Below are positions 8,369 to 18,364 of a stretch of DNA of 64,000 nucleotides, in pieces; positions within the stretch are counted from its first letter, which is position 1, and every line of letters starts with the position of its first letter. A model generated the notes under the pieces. It was given only the letters and a program-made list of their open reading frames with translations, was not told where the DNA came from and made no database searches. Origin of the DNA: Martinezella rhizogenes (GTDB taxonomy: Bacteria; Pseudomonadota; Alphaproteobacteria; Rhizobiales; Rhizobiaceae); NCBI GenBank assembly GCA_013322215.1, contig JAAMEZ010000022.1, forward strand, positions 186,001-250,000, in the 5' to 3' direction. The position numbers and the translations under genes were made by a program.

Positions 8369-11300
8369 TCAATATTCATGTTCGTAGACGATGCCGGCTT
8401 CGCCGGCGCCGTCCGAACCCGCCGCACCGCGCAGCTTCACGCCGCGCCCGACATTCAGGTTGATGATCGCCTTGGTGTTGTTGGAGGCGCCCTGCTGCAA
8501 TTCGATATAGGTGCGTTTGTTCAGATACTTGCCGGCGCCGACCTGAGCCTGGCCGTTTGAATCCGTCGAGATATCCAGATCGTCGACTCCGAGATGACTG
8601 CGCAGGCCTTCGAATAGCGAGGTGGAGCGTCCGCCGGCCAGCTGGCTTGCCGCATCGGCGAGCTGGGCGATCTGCATGGCGGATAGTTTCGACATGGATT
8701 GGCCGAAGATCAGCTGCGCCAGCACTTCGTCCTGCGGCAGGGCTGGCGACGAGGAAAAGCCGATCTGCGGGTCGGTCGCCAGACCGGTGACATCGACCGT
8801 TATGGTGGTGGAGCCTGCCGTCGACGTCGCTTCCATGTTGAGCGCCGGCGTCAGGTCGCCGCCGAAGGTGATCTTGCTGGTATCGGTGAAATCCAGCCGG
8901 CGGCTCAAGATGGTCAGACGCCCGCGTCGCATGGTGAAACCGCCGGATACGACGGGTTCTGCTGCTGTGCCGCGCACCGTGATGTTGCCGCCGAGTTCGG
9001 CATCGATGCCACGGCCGCGCACGAAGATCTGCGAGGGTGCCTCGAGCTGCAGATCGATGCCGAGGGTAGTCGATTTGCTGCGCGGCGCCTCCGGCTTCTG
9101 GTCCTTGAACTGGGCGTTGACCGCAGCCGGTGCATTCTTGTGCTTGATGTTGATCTCCGACAACGAGGCCGGCAGCTTCTGCGGCACGGTGATCGACGCC
9201 TTGTTGATCCGGAGATTGCCCGTCAGCATCGGCGCGGTCATCAGCGGTCCCTTGACGCCGAGCGTGCCGTTGACAGTCGCGGCGACGAGGGTTCCGTCGA
9301 CATAGGTGGCATTGTTGAACTTCATCTGGATATCGGCAGGGAAGCCGCTATCCGGGGTAATGCCGACCGTGCCGCTGCCGGAAATGCTGCCGCCGCTGGT
9401 GAGATTGCCGCTCAGCCGCGAGATGACGGCCTGCCTGCCGTCGAGCGTGACCGTGACGGCTAGTCCGCTGAGCGTCAGGTTTCGCCGGACGTCGACCAGC
9501 TTGGCACCGTCGGTGGTAATCGAGCCTGATATGGCGGGTGCCGCCGTCGTGCCGCCGATCTGCATGTCGATTTTCGCCGTACCCGTCATGACCAGGCCCT
9601 GGGCGGCCAGCTGGCCCGCCAAGGCGTCGAACGGCAGATTACCGGCAAATTTCAGCGCCATCGCCTTGTTGCCGGCAATGGCGACGGTGCCGCCGCCATT
9701 CAGCGCCAGGCCGCTCTGGCCGGTCAGGTTGGTGTTGATGGTCACGACGTTCTCGGCGAATTTGCCGTCGGCCTTGATGCCGAGCGGTGCGAGGCCGGCG
9801 GATTTGGTCTGGCTTGTTGCCGCCCCCGACCAATTGGTCTGGAAGACGACGGCGGGCGAAGTCGCCTTGCCGGTGACCGCCACCGTGCCCGAGATGACGC
9901 CCTCTGCCGCAAGCGTCGGCGCGAAGACATTGGCGAGGCTCGCAGGCAGGTTGGCAATCTTTGCATTGATGTTCAGGGCTTGCCCGGCGGTGCCGTCGAC
10001 GGTCACCGAACCGCCACCGGTCTGGAGGGTCAGGCCATTCAGCGAGGCGATGCCGTCCTTGATGACGATCTTTGTCGGTGACGCGAGCTTCACCGGTATC
10101 GTACGTGGTGCGCCTGCAAACGAGTCGAGGTTCACCGTCGTCTGGCCGCCGGCCGTTTCGACGCTGCCGCGTGTCGTCAGCGGTGCGCTGTCATAGGTCG
10201 ATTTCAGATCGAAATCCGTGCGGCTGCCCTGCTGGGTGAAAGTCAGGTTGAGATCAGCGATGCGGTTGGCGCCGGAGGCGATCGTATCGGCGCGGACGCT
10301 GCCATTTGCGGAGAAGGCCTTGAGATCATCGACGGCAAGCGCCACGGCCGGCTTGCTGATGACGAGATCGTCGCGGCGGATGCCGCTGCCGTTGGCATTG
10401 ACTTTCAGGCCGATCTTGCCGTTGGCGCTGGCGATATCGAGCGAGCCCTTGAGGTCACCCTCGGCCTTCTGTCCGGCAAGTGCGGCCAGCAGGCTAAGAT
10501 CCGGCAAGTCGAAGGTCAGTGCACCTGTCGGCTCAAAGCTCGGTGAAAGATCCAGCTTGCCCTGCAGCTTGTTGGTACCGATTTCGGCTGCCAGCGATGG
10601 AATGCTGGTGCGGCCATCCTTGGAAACAGCGTCAGCAGTGATGCGGATCGGCTTGCCGTCGATCGCACCGCTCGCTTGAACCTTCGCCTGCGGTGCCTTG
10701 GGATCGGCAGTGCCCGTCACGTTGAGGTCAAGCGTATCCAGCAACCGTCCCGCGAGCTTGACATTGACGGCCTTGACCGTCGCATCGATGCCGAGCGCGG
10801 CGAGCGGTCCCTTGGCCTTGAGGCCGATATCGGCCTGTCCCTGCGCATTCGGGACGAGCTTGGAGAGGTCGAGTACCTTGCCCGTCAGATCGGATGTCAG
10901 CGACTGCTCATTGAGCGCGACATTGCCGTTGATCTCGGCGACGTTGGATTTCACGGCAAGATTGGAGAGCGTCATCTTGGTCGGCACCGTGCCGGCGACC
11001 TGGCCTTCCAGCGAAATCGTGCCTTCGAATTTGTCCGAGATGCCGTCCGGCAGCACGCCAGGCAGGGCAAAGAGCTTGAAATTGCCCGTCAGCGCCTTTG
11101 AAGACAGCGTGTATTTGCCGTTGACGGTGCCGCCGATGCTGGCGCTTTCGAGCGTCGTATTGTTGAAGCCGATCGTGTCGGGAGAGAGCTGCAATGGTGC
11201 GGTCAGCGCGATCGGCGCGCGGATGAGACGATTGAGGTCGGGGCTGACGAAAGCCGTCTGGCCGACGACGAGACGAAGCTGCAGCGGGCCGGACATGCCA

Positions 11301-12547
11301 GTGAGGTTGAAGGCATCGCTGCGGGCGCTAAGGTTGATCTGTCCGATATTGCCCTGAGGCGTGCTGGCGCTGTCGAGCGCGGCCTTGGCGTCGATCTTCA
11401 CCGACTGGGCTGCGCCGGTGAGCGCGATGTCGACCCGCGAAATCAAGGCGCGGATCTCGCCGTCTTCCATCGGCCAGCGGAAATCGACGGGGCCGGAGGT
11501 GCCGATCAGATTGGCATTGAGACTGTTGTTGCCGGCGGGATCAAGGGTGCCCGATGCGGCAAGCACGGCGCTGCCGGTGGCAAGATTGCCGGTCTGGATA
11601 TCGATCTTGCCCTTGCCGTCGAAGGTCGCCGAGAGATCGATGGTTGTCTGGCCGGCAAAGAGTGCCCGCATGGTCGGTGGCAACAGCGAGTCGACGTCGC
11701 CGCCGCCCTTGACGTCGATGTGGTGCAGGCCGTCGGTGGAAAGACTGTGATGGCCGCTGATCGCAACCGTCGGCTTGCCGTCGAGTGCTGCCTGCAGCTT
11801 GCCAGCCCAATTGGAGAGGGGGCCGTCACCGGAAAGATCGATATTGACGGCCGGGCCGCCCGGCAGGTGCAGAAGGCCGGCCAGCATGCCGTCGCGCGGT
11901 TCTGAAATCTGCATCTTCAGCTTCAGCTGGTTCTCGGCCGGTGCGAAGGCGATATCGGCGGAAAGCTTGGCATCCGGCACATCGTGCCTGGAGGCATTAA
12001 GCGTCAAACCCATGCTGCTGCTGTTTGCCTTGACGCTGCCATCGGCGGCCAGAATGAAATCCTGTCCGGCAACAGCCTGTCCGATGCGCAGGTCAGGCAG
12101 GGCGATCTTGCCGATATCGATGGCGATGGGCAGAGAGAAGCCGCTAGAGCTTGCCGGCTGCGTTGCCGGTGCGACCGTCGAAACCGGCAGTCGTTCGAAA
12201 TCGACGACATCGGCTGCGACACGATCGGCATGGAAGGTGCCGGTCAGCAAAGACAGCGGAGACCAGTCGATGGCAAGGTTCTGCACCTTGGCATAGGGGC
12301 CTTTCGTGTCGGATACGGTGATCGAACCAACCCTCAGATTGCCGTTCAACAGCCCGGAGGGCGCGGCGATGGCGATGGTGCGATCCGGCGTAGACGCGAT
12401 CTTCGCCACCTGATCGACGGCATAGCCGGTTGCGGAGGGTACCAGGCTGACGACGAGCACAGCCGCAACCACGAGCACAAGGATCGCCACGACCGCGTAG
12501 GCGATCCAGCGCACCAATCTGCCGAGGATTCGAATCAATATGCTCAT
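8369..12547 (-). CDS. tamB: TamB, inner-membrane component of the translocation and assembly module
   Basis: A 1392-residue AsmA-like protein with one N-terminal membrane anchor (about residues 12-34) and a very long, repetitive beta-rich body facing the periplasm. The C-terminal 350 residues carry the conserved TamB (DUF490) domain, with QDEVLAQLIFGQSMSKLSAMQ and a final GIVYEHEY. TamB pairs with TamA to help insert outer-membrane proteins, and its relatives form lipid-transport bridges between the membranes. It follows tamA by 65 bp on the same strand, so the two form an operon. Many small motifs (SLNGL, NGNVALNEQ, SGTVAVTGKAT) recur through the body, as expected for a stacked beta-groove. 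Confidence 0.95.
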   Translation of the reverse strand: MSILIRILGRLVRWIAYAVVAILVLVVAAVLVVSLVPSATGYAVDQVAKIASTPDRTIAIAAPSGLLNGNLRVGSITVSDTKGPYAKVQNLAIDWSPLSLLTGTFHADRVAADVVDFERLPVSTVAPATQPASSSGFSLPIAIDIGKIALPDLRIGQAVAGQDFILAADGSVKANSSSMGLTLNASRHDVPDAKLSADIAFAPAENQLKLKMQISEPRDGMLAGLLHLPGGPAVNIDLSGDGPLSNWAGKLQAALDGKPTVAISGHHSLSTDGLHHIDVKGGGDVDSLLPPTMRALFAGQTTIDLSATFDGKGKIDIQTGNLATGSAVLAASGTLDPAGNNSLNANLIGTSGPVDFRWPMEDGEIRALISRVDIALTGAAQSVKIDAKAALDSASTPQGNIGQINLSARSDAFNLTGMSGPLQLRLVVGQTAFVSPDLNRLIRAPIALTAPLQLSPDTIGFNNTTLESASIGGTVNGKYTLSSKALTGNFKLFALPGVLPDGISDKFEGTISLEGQVAGTVPTKMTLSNLAVKSNVAEINGNVALNEQSLTSDLTGKVLDLSKLVPNAQGQADIGLKAKGPLAALGIDATVKAVNVKLAGRLLDTLDLNVTGTADPKAPQAKVQASGAIDGKPIRITADAVSKDGRTSIPSLAAEIGTNKLQGKLDLSPSFEPTGALTFDLPDLSLLAALAGQKAEGDLKGSLDIASANGKIGLKVNANGSGIRRDDLVISKPAVALAVDDLKAFSANGSVRADTIASGANRIADLNLTFTQQGSRTDFDLKSTYDSAPLTTRGSVETAGGQTTVNLDSFAGAPRTIPVKLASPTKIVIKDGIASLNGLTLQTGGGSVTVDGTAGQALNINAKIANLPASLANVFAPTLAAEGVISGTVAVTGKATSPAVVFQTNWSGAATSQTKSAGLAPLGIKADGKFAENVVTINTNLTGQSGLALNGGGTVAIAGNKAMALKFAGNLPFDALAGQLAAQGLVMTGTAKIDMQIGGTTAAPAISGSITTDGAKLVDVRRNLTLSGLAVTVTLDGRQAVISRLSGNLTSGGSISGSGTVGITPDSGFPADIQMKFNNATYVDGTLVAATVNGTLGVKGPLMTAPMLTGNLRINKASITVPQKLPASLSEINIKHKNAPAAVNAQFKDQKPEAPRSKSTTLGIDLQLEAPSQIFVRGRGIDAELGGNITVRGTAAEPVVSGGFTMRRGRLTILSRRLDFTDTSKITFGGDLTPALNMEATSTAGSTTITVDVTGLATDPQIGFSSSPALPQDEVLAQLIFGQSMSKLSAMQIAQLADAASQLAGGRSTSLFEGLRSHLGVDDLDISTDSNGQAQVGAGKYLNKRTYIELQQGASNNTKAIINLNVGRGVKLRGAAGSDGAGEAGIVYEHEY

Positions 12548-12612
12548 GAAAGCGACAGTAACCTCAATTTTGTAACCGTGTGCTGAAACGTCCGCGACAA
12601 CTATACGGCTTG

Positions 12613-14538
12613 TCAGAAGGCCTGGCCGATGCCGGCATAGATGCCATAAGATGTGCCGCCGTTATATTTCTTCAACGGCATGGCAACATCGAGCCTGATC
12701 GGGCCGAAGGGCGTAGCGTAACGCAGGCCGACGCCAGCGCCAATGCGCAGATCGGAAAAGTCAGGGAAGGCGGTGTCGGTGACGCTGCCCATGTCGACGA
12801 AGGGTACGACACCGATCGTGTCGGTGATCTTCACGCGGGCTTCGAAGGAGGCGGTCACGTAGGAGCGTCCGCCCGTTTCGTCACCGTTGGAGTTATAGGG
12901 CGAAATCTCCTGATAGCTGTAGCCGCGCACCGAGCCGCCGCCGCCGGCATAGAAGCGCCGAGTGGCGGGAATGTCCTCGATACTGTTTGCGCCCAGCAAT
13001 GTACCGGCGGAGAGCTTGCCGGCAAAGACGACGTTATTGTTGGCGCCGACGCCCTTGTAGCCGCTGATCGATCCTTCGAAGGAGCTGAAGATCGAGCCGC
13101 CCATCGCCTCATAGCTCGGCTTGGCGCTGATCGAGGCGCGGTAGCCTTCGGTCGGGTCCAGCTTGTTGTCGCGCGTGTCGCGAACATATTCGAGCGGGAT
13201 CGCAATCGTCAGATAGTTATGTTTTCCGAAGGCGTCGGTCGTGTCCGATTCATAAGACACTTCGCCACCGGCAGACACTGTGTCCTGGTCGTTGATTTCA
13301 TAGGCAAGGGCGCCGCTCGCCGTCACCGTATTGGCGTCGTAAGCGTCAGGATGCAGGCTTTGCATCTTGAGGCCGGCGGTGAAGGTCGCTGACGGATAGA
13401 AGGTTGCCGGCCGGACATAGGTAATGCCGGCGGTGTAATCGAGCTGGCCGACATCCGTGGTTTCGCCGATGCGGGATACCGATCCTTCGATGCGCAGCGA
13501 ATCGGCGCGTCCGGTCAGGTTGCGGTGGCCCCAATAGCCTTGCAGGCCGAAGCCGTCGATGGTGGAATATTGCGCGCCGGCGCCGAAGAAGCGCTGCTTG
13601 CCTTCCGAGACCTCGATGGTGGTCGGAATGCTGCCATCCGGCGCCAGCTTATCGGCCTCGCGGATCGTGACGCTGGAGAAGACTCCAAGTTTCCTCAAAC
13701 GGTCCGACGCCTTCTTCAGCTCGTCGGGCGAATAGGGCTTGCCCTCGTTGATGCGGGCGTAGCGCTTGATGAAATCGGGATCGACGGATTTCTGGCCGGT
13801 GACGCCGACATTGCCGAAGGGAGCGACGGGGCCGCTCTCGACCTTCAGCGAGACGTCGACGGTATTGCTCGAATGATCGGCGACGACATCGCGCTTGTCG
13901 AGCTTGGCGAGCGGATGGCCCTGGTTCTTGAAGTCGGCGACCATCTTGTCGCCTGCCTTCAGAATGGTCAGAGAGCCAGCATCGCCGCCGCGCACGAGGC
14001 CATAATTAGCCGGGTCCAGCCTGGCGGCATCGCCGAGCAAATTGACCTTGCCGAGCTTGAAGACGGGGCCGGGATCGACGCTGATCGTGACGGCAACGGG
14101 CTTGTCGCGGCTGAAGGTCGGTGTCGGCGGCAAGGCGTCAAGAGGCGTACCGTTGACGGCGATGGTGACAACGCCGCCATAACGGGCCTTCTCATAAAGC
14201 GTCGCGATGAGACGATCCCGATCGTCACGTGCCTTCACGACCACGCCAAGGTCGCCGGATACCGGCTTCTTTTCATCAGAGACCAGCATCGAGCTCTCGC
14301 TCAACGCCTCCTTGAGATCCTTGTCGAGATTGTCGGACTTGAAATCCACCGTGTAATGGACCGGATCGGAAACCTGATCCGCCGTTTCGTCCTCACCCCA
14401 GAGCCTCATACCGAAGAGCTTGAATGCAAAGGCATTCTGGGCGTACACCGGACCGAGCGCGAGGGCTGCCGCAACCGCTGCCACGGTTCCTGCCTGCCGA
14501 TACGCAATACTCTTTCTCGGTTCAGTTCTTTTATGCAT
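12613..14538 (-). CDS. tamA: TamA, Omp85-family outer-membrane assembly factor
   Basis: A 641-residue outer-membrane protein. A signal peptide (about residues 1-38, with AVAAALALGP and cleavage near AFA) is followed by POTRA domains (one is clear around the FGNVGVTG and KSVDPDFIKRYARINEGKPYSP segments) and a C-terminal 16-stranded Omp85 barrel with GRSYVTASFEARVKITD and YAGIGQAF. The last residue is phenylalanine, the usual BAM recognition signal. It acts with TamB encoded just downstream. Length is close to other alphaproteobacterial TamA proteins. It is shorter than BamA and paired with tamB, which is why TamA is preferred. Confidence 0.95.
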   Translation of the reverse strand: MHKRTEPRKSIAYRQAGTVAAVAAALALGPVYAQNAFAFKLFGMRLWGEDETADQVSDPVHYTVDFKSDNLDKDLKEALSESSMLVSDEKKPVSGDLGVVVKARDDRDRLIATLYEKARYGGVVTIAVNGTPLDALPPTPTFSRDKPVAVTISVDPGPVFKLGKVNLLGDAARLDPANYGLVRGGDAGSLTILKAGDKMVADFKNQGHPLAKLDKRDVVADHSSNTVDVSLKVESGPVAPFGNVGVTGQKSVDPDFIKRYARINEGKPYSPDELKKASDRLRKLGVFSSVTIREADKLAPDGSIPTTIEVSEGKQRFFGAGAQYSTIDGFGLQGYWGHRNLTGRADSLRIEGSVSRIGETTDVGQLDYTAGITYVRPATFYPSATFTAGLKMQSLHPDAYDANTVTASGALAYEINDQDTVSAGGEVSYESDTTDAFGKHNYLTIAIPLEYVRDTRDNKLDPTEGYRASISAKPSYEAMGGSIFSSFEGSISGYKGVGANNNVVFAGKLSAGTLLGANSIEDIPATRRFYAGGGGSVRGYSYQEISPYNSNGDETGGRSYVTASFEARVKITDTIGVVPFVDMGSVTDTAFPDFSDLRIGAGVGLRYATPFGPIRLDVAMPLKKYNGGTSYGIYAGIGQAF

Positions 14539-14796
14539 ACGCCGCTTTACGGTTACATGAGAACTTACTCAGTTTGACGTTTCCCGGGAGTTAACGCGCG
14601 GCCACCATAGAGGCAAAAGTCTCTCAGGTGTACCGTTTTGGAGTCAAAAACGTGGAAAATGTGCCCACTAAAGGGCAAAACGCCCGCGTTTGCGGCGGCC
14701 TCTTGCATATTCGGGCGCTCTGAAAAATGGCCCGTTTGAGTTGTCCGAATGCGTTCGGCAAAGCCCTGCCGGCGGTGGCGTACACCATGCTTCAGA
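14539..14796. other. Gene-free stretch upstream of tamA
   Basis: About 260 bp between tamA and the terminator of the glycine-zipper lipoprotein gene. It must hold the tamA promoter, but I see no convincing hexamer pair. No conserved small gene or structured RNA was recognised. Confidence 0.4.
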
Positions 14797-14830
14797 ACAA
14801 AAGGTCCCGGATCTTGCGATCCGGGACCTT
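14797..14830 (-). terminator. Rho-independent terminator of the glycine-zipper lipoprotein gene
   Basis: A perfect 13-bp stem, AAGGTCCCGGATC (14801-14813) and GATCCGGGACCTT (14818-14830), has a 4-nt TTGC loop. On the minus strand it is followed by TTTTGTT. It lies 23 bp after the stop codon. Confidence 0.85.
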
Positions 14831-14852
14831 CGAAATCTCGATCGGAGATCGA

Positions 14853-15128
14853 TCAGTAACCGCGATAGCCGCCACGCGGGCAATCGTCGATGTAGCGACG
14901 GCCGTAGCGGTCGCGATAGTAGCACTGGCCGGGCTGTTCCTGGACGCTGCCGATGACGGCGCCGGAGACGCCGCCGATTGCGGCGCCGACTGCCGCGCCA
15001 CGGACGTTGCCGGTGACTGCGCCGCCGATGATCGCGCCGGATGCCGCGCCGATGCCTGCGCCCTGTTCGGTCGGCGTGCAGCTTGCGATAGACAAGCCGA
15101 CCAATGCGAGCATAAGAACTTTCTTCAT
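14853..15128 (-). CDS. Glycine-zipper outer-membrane lipoprotein
   Basis: A 91-residue lipoprotein. The signal peptide ends in a lipobox (SIASC, acylated Cys17). The middle holds two glycine-zipper repeats (GAGIGAASGAIIGG and GAAVGAAIGGVSGAVIG), a motif that packs two membrane helices together. The C-terminal tail is basic and aromatic (YYRDRYGRRY), ending RGGYRGY. It resembles the YMGG/17-kDa antigen-like small lipoproteins common in alphaproteobacteria, whose exact roles are unclear but relate to the outer membrane. It stands alone with its own strong terminator. Confidence 0.9.
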   Translation of the reverse strand: MKKVLMLALVGLSIASCTPTEQGAGIGAASGAIIGGAVTGNVRGAAVGAAIGGVSGAVIGSVQEQPGQCYYRDRYGRRYIDDCPRGGYRGY

Positions 15129-15334
15129 TTACTCTCTCCAACGTTAGTTAAGCCGAACCCCGGCCAACGTCGTCCCAATTCTTCAGCTCCACCACGATGG
15201 GCTGTCTTTACAGTCCTGCAATGATAGAAAATATCGTGCAAAATATGATTGTCTATTGGTGGGCGTCAGTTTTTTTATTGCTGAATAAAGGCGGCCTCGC
15301 GCCTGGAGAATAAAACAGTCCTTTGCGAGCATAA

Positions 15335-15366
15335 AATCAGCCTCCTCTCTAAAGTAGAGGTTGATT
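15335..15366. promoter_or_regulatory. Dyad upstream of the CODH-like operon
   Basis: AATCAGCCTC (15335-15344) and GAGGTTGATT (15357-15366) form an inverted repeat with nine of ten positions matching around a 12-nt spacer. It ends 59 bp before the first gene of the operon. It could be an operator or a leader hairpin; no regulator gene is adjacent. Confidence 0.35.
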
Positions 15367-15425
15367 GGATTGCGAAAAAGTCAAATGATGCCCCTTGCCT
15401 CTGGAGGAGAGGCGAGGAGGAAAAT

Positions 15426-15914
15426 ATGGCAAAAGTGACTTTGACGGTGAACGGCCGTTCGGTCAGCAGCGAGTGCGAGGATCGCACGCTGCTTGTCCAT
15501 TTCATCAGGGAAAAACTCGGCCTGACCGGAACGCATGTCGGCTGCGATACCAGCCAGTGCGGTGCCTGTGTCGTGCATATGGACGGCAAGTCGGTAAAGA
15601 GCTGTTCCATCCTGGCCGTTCAGGCTTCCGGCTCCAAGATCACAACCATCGAGGGTCTGGCCGCCAATGGCGAGCTGCATCCGGTACAGGCTGCCTTCAA
15701 GGAACATCATGGCCTGCAATGCGGCTTCTGCACGCCGGGCATGGTGATGACATCGGTCGACATGATCAATCGCCATGGCGGCAAGCTGGACGAGAAGACG
15801 GTGCGCAGCGAGCTTGAAGGCAATATCTGTCGATGCACCGGCTATCACAACATCGTCAAGGCAGTGCTTTCAGCCAATGCCGAGATGAATGCCGCGAGCC
15901 AAGCGGCCGAATAG
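15426..15914 (+). CDS. coxS: CO-dehydrogenase-like small subunit, [2Fe-2S] protein
   Basis: A 162-residue iron-sulfur subunit of a xanthine-oxidase-family molybdenum hydroxylase. The N-terminal plant-type [2Fe-2S] cluster is bound by C40, C45, C48 ([10 protein letters not shown]) and C60. The second, helical cluster is bound by C99, C102 (CGFC) and C135, C137 (CRC), followed by TGYHNIV. It carries electrons from the large subunit to the FAD subunit. A strong purine-rich ribosome site lies just before the ATG. It is the first gene of an S-L-M operon, an order typical of form II (CODH-like) enzymes. Confidence 0.93.
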   Translation: MAKVTLTVNGRSVSSECEDRTLLVHFIREKLGLTGTHVGCDTSQCGACVVHMDGKSVKSCSILAVQASGSKITTIEGLAANGELHPVQAAFKEHHGLQCGFCTPGMVMTSVDMINRHGGKLDEKTVRSELEGNICRCTGYHNIVKAVLSANAEMNAASQAAE

Positions 15915-15998
15915 AGTTTCACCGAGACCGTCTGGCAGAGCGCCAATGATAGACGTCTTGGCGTGGTGCCGGGCCCGCAACCCCGATGGGAGGATGTG

Positions 15999-18344
15999 AT
16001 GGGCGTGGAAGGCATTGGCGCACGCGTGGCGCGCAAGGAAGACAAGCGATTTCTGACGGGCAAGGGGCGCTACACCGACGATATGGTGACGCCGGGAATG
16101 AAATACGCCTATTTCGTTCGCAGCCCGCATGCACATGCAAAGATCAAGGGTATCGATGCGTCGGCGGCACTTTCCATGCCCGGCGTGATCGGTGTGCTTG
16201 AGGGCAAGCAGCTGCTTGCCGACGGCATCGGCAACCTGATCTGCGGCTGGATGATCCATTCCAGGGATGGGTCGCCGATGAATATGGGCGCCTGGAGACC
16301 CCTCGCGGTCGACACCGTCCGCTATGTCGGCGATGCCGTCGCGATCGTCGTTGCCGACAGTCTCGGCGAGGCGCGCGATGCGGCCGAAGCCGTAGAGGTC
16401 GACTATGAGGAGCTGCCTGCCGTCGTCGAAGCGGTGGATGCGCTGAAAGCCGGTGCGCCGCAGATCCATCCTGAGGCGGCGAACAATCTGATCTTTGACT
16501 GGGAACTTGGCGATGCGGCAGCGACCGACAAGGCGATTGCCGAGGCCGCGCACGTCACCGAAATCGAGATCCACAACAACCGGCTTTCGCCAAATGCCAT
16601 GGAGCCGCGCGCCACGCTCGGGATCTATGATGCGGCCGAAGACCACTATACCTGCTACACGACCAGCCAGAACCCGCATGTAGCCCGGCTCGTCATGAGC
16701 GCGTTCTACAATGTCGCGCCGGAAAACAAGCTGCGTGTCATCGCGCCGGATGTCGGAGGCGGTTTCGGTTCGAAGATCTACATCTACCCGGAAGAAATCG
16801 TCTGTCTCTGGGCGTCGAAGAAGACCGGCGTGCCGGTCAAGTGGACGGCTGATCGTACGGAAGCCTTCCTCACCGATGCGCATGGCCGCGATCATCTCTC
16901 CAAGGTGAAGATGGCGTTCGATGCGCAAAACCGCATGACGGCGCTGAAGGTCGACACGATCGCCAATCTCGGCGCCTATATGTCGCTCTTCTCCTCGGCG
17001 GTGCCGACCTATCTCTATGCGACGCTGTTGTCGGGCCAATATGCCATTCCGGCCATCCATGCCAATGTCCGCACGGTTTATACCAACACCGTGCCGGTCG
17101 ATGCCTATCGTGGAGCCGGTCGGCCGGAGGCGACCTACCTCCTCGAGCGCACGGTGGAAACGGCGGCGCGCGAACTCGGCGTCTCGCCCACCGAGCTTCG
17201 GCGGATCAACTTCATCCGCTCCTTCCCCTACCAGACGCCCGTGATCATGAACTATGACGCCGGCGACTACGAGGCTTCGCTCAACGCCGCCATGCAGCAG
17301 GCGGATTGGGCCGGCTTCCCGGCCCGCAAGGCAGAGGCCGTCCGCCGTGGCATGAAGCGCGGCATCGGCATGAGCTGCTACATCGAGGCATGCGGCATCG
17401 CGCCGTCGCAGGCGGTGGGGTCGCTCGGAGCCGGCGTCGGTCTCTGGGAATCGGCCGAGGTGCGGGTGAACGCGGTCGGAACGATCGAAGTGCTCACCGG
17501 TTCGCACAGCCACGGCCAGGGGCATGAGACCACCTTTGCGCAGCTGGTGGCCGACCGGCTCGGCGTGCCGATCGACAGTGTCTCCATCGTCCATGGCGAT
17601 ACCGACAAGGTACAGATGGGCATGGGCACCTATGGTTCCCGTTCGGGCGCCGTCGGCATGTCCGCCGTCGTCAAGGCGCTCGACAAGGTGGAGGCGAAGG
17701 CGAAAAAGATCGCCGCGCATCTGATGGAGGCCGACGAAAGCGATATCGTCATCGAGAACGGGGAGGTGAAGGTGGCCGGCACGGACAAGGCGCTGCCCTG
17801 GTTCCAGGTGGCGCTCGCCTCCTACACCGCGCACAATCTTCCCGCCGGCATGGAGCCGGGCCTGAAGGAAACCGCCTTCTACGATCCGGCGAACTTCACC
17901 TTCCCGGCTGGCTGCTACATCTGCGAGGTTGAAGTGGACCCGGAAACAGGCAAGACCGAGATCGTGCAGTTCGTCGCGGCCGACGACTTCGGCAACATCA
18001 TCAATCCGATGATCGTCGAGGGACAGGTGCATGGCGGCATCGCGCAGGGTATCGGCCAGGCACTTCTGGAAGGCGTACATTACGATGAGAGCGGTCAGCT
18101 GCTGACGGCGAGCTTCATGGATTACACCATGCCGCGTGCCGACGACCTGCCGTCCTTCCAGCTTTCGCATCAGAACACGCCTTGTCCGAACAATCCCCTG
18201 GGCATCAAGGGATGCGGCGAGGCAGGCGCCATCGGCTCGCCGCCGGCGCTGATCAACGCCATTACCGATGCTATCGGCAACAACACGCTGACCATGCCCG
18301 CCACCCCGCTCAAGGTGTGGGAAGCGGCACGGGCCACGGCCTGA
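15999..18344 (+). CDS. coxL: CO-dehydrogenase-like large subunit, molybdenum hydroxylase (form II)
   Basis: A 781-residue molybdopterin-cytosine-dinucleotide subunit. Its active-site loop reads AYRGAGR (residues 369-375). That is the form II signature; true aerobic CO dehydrogenases of form I have AYXCSFR with a copper-binding cysteine, which is absent here. GGGFGSK binds the cofactor, and the catalytic glutamate lies in GCGEAGAIGSP near the C-terminus. The ATG at 15999 follows GGGAGG with five-base spacing, and a longer in-frame start was rejected. The real substrate may be CO, an aldehyde or a heterocycle; the family assignment is firm, the substrate is not. Confidence 0.93.
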   Translation: MGVEGIGARVARKEDKRFLTGKGRYTDDMVTPGMKYAYFVRSPHAHAKIKGIDASAALSMPGVIGVLEGKQLLADGIGNLICGWMIHSRDGSPMNMGAWRPLAVDTVRYVGDAVAIVVADSLGEARDAAEAVEVDYEELPAVVEAVDALKAGAPQIHPEAANNLIFDWELGDAAATDKAIAEAAHVTEIEIHNNRLSPNAMEPRATLGIYDAAEDHYTCYTTSQNPHVARLVMSAFYNVAPENKLRVIAPDVGGGFGSKIYIYPEEIVCLWASKKTGVPVKWTADRTEAFLTDAHGRDHLSKVKMAFDAQNRMTALKVDTIANLGAYMSLFSSAVPTYLYATLLSGQYAIPAIHANVRTVYTNTVPVDAYRGAGRPEATYLLERTVETAARELGVSPTELRRINFIRSFPYQTPVIMNYDAGDYEASLNAAMQQADWAGFPARKAEAVRRGMKRGIGMSCYIEACGIAPSQAVGSLGAGVGLWESAEVRVNAVGTIEVLTGSHSHGQGHETTFAQLVADRLGVPIDSVSIVHGDTDKVQMGMGTYGSRSGAVGMSAVVKALDKVEAKAKKIAAHLMEADESDIVIENGEVKVAGTDKALPWFQVALASYTAHNLPAGMEPGLKETAFYDPANFTFPAGCYICEVEVDPETGKTEIVQFVAADDFGNIINPMIVEGQVHGGIAQGIGQALLEGVHYDESGQLLTASFMDYTMPRADDLPSFQLSHQNTPCPNNPLGIKGCGEAGAIGSPPALINAITDAIGNNTLTMPATPLKVWEAARATA

Positions 18345-18364
18345 GACGAGAGGAGGAAAAGAGC

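Noticed and set aside
8378..12296. Long open frames on the plus strand opposite tamB
   Set aside because: They mirror the codon structure of tamB, lack ribosome sites and contain no recognisable domains.
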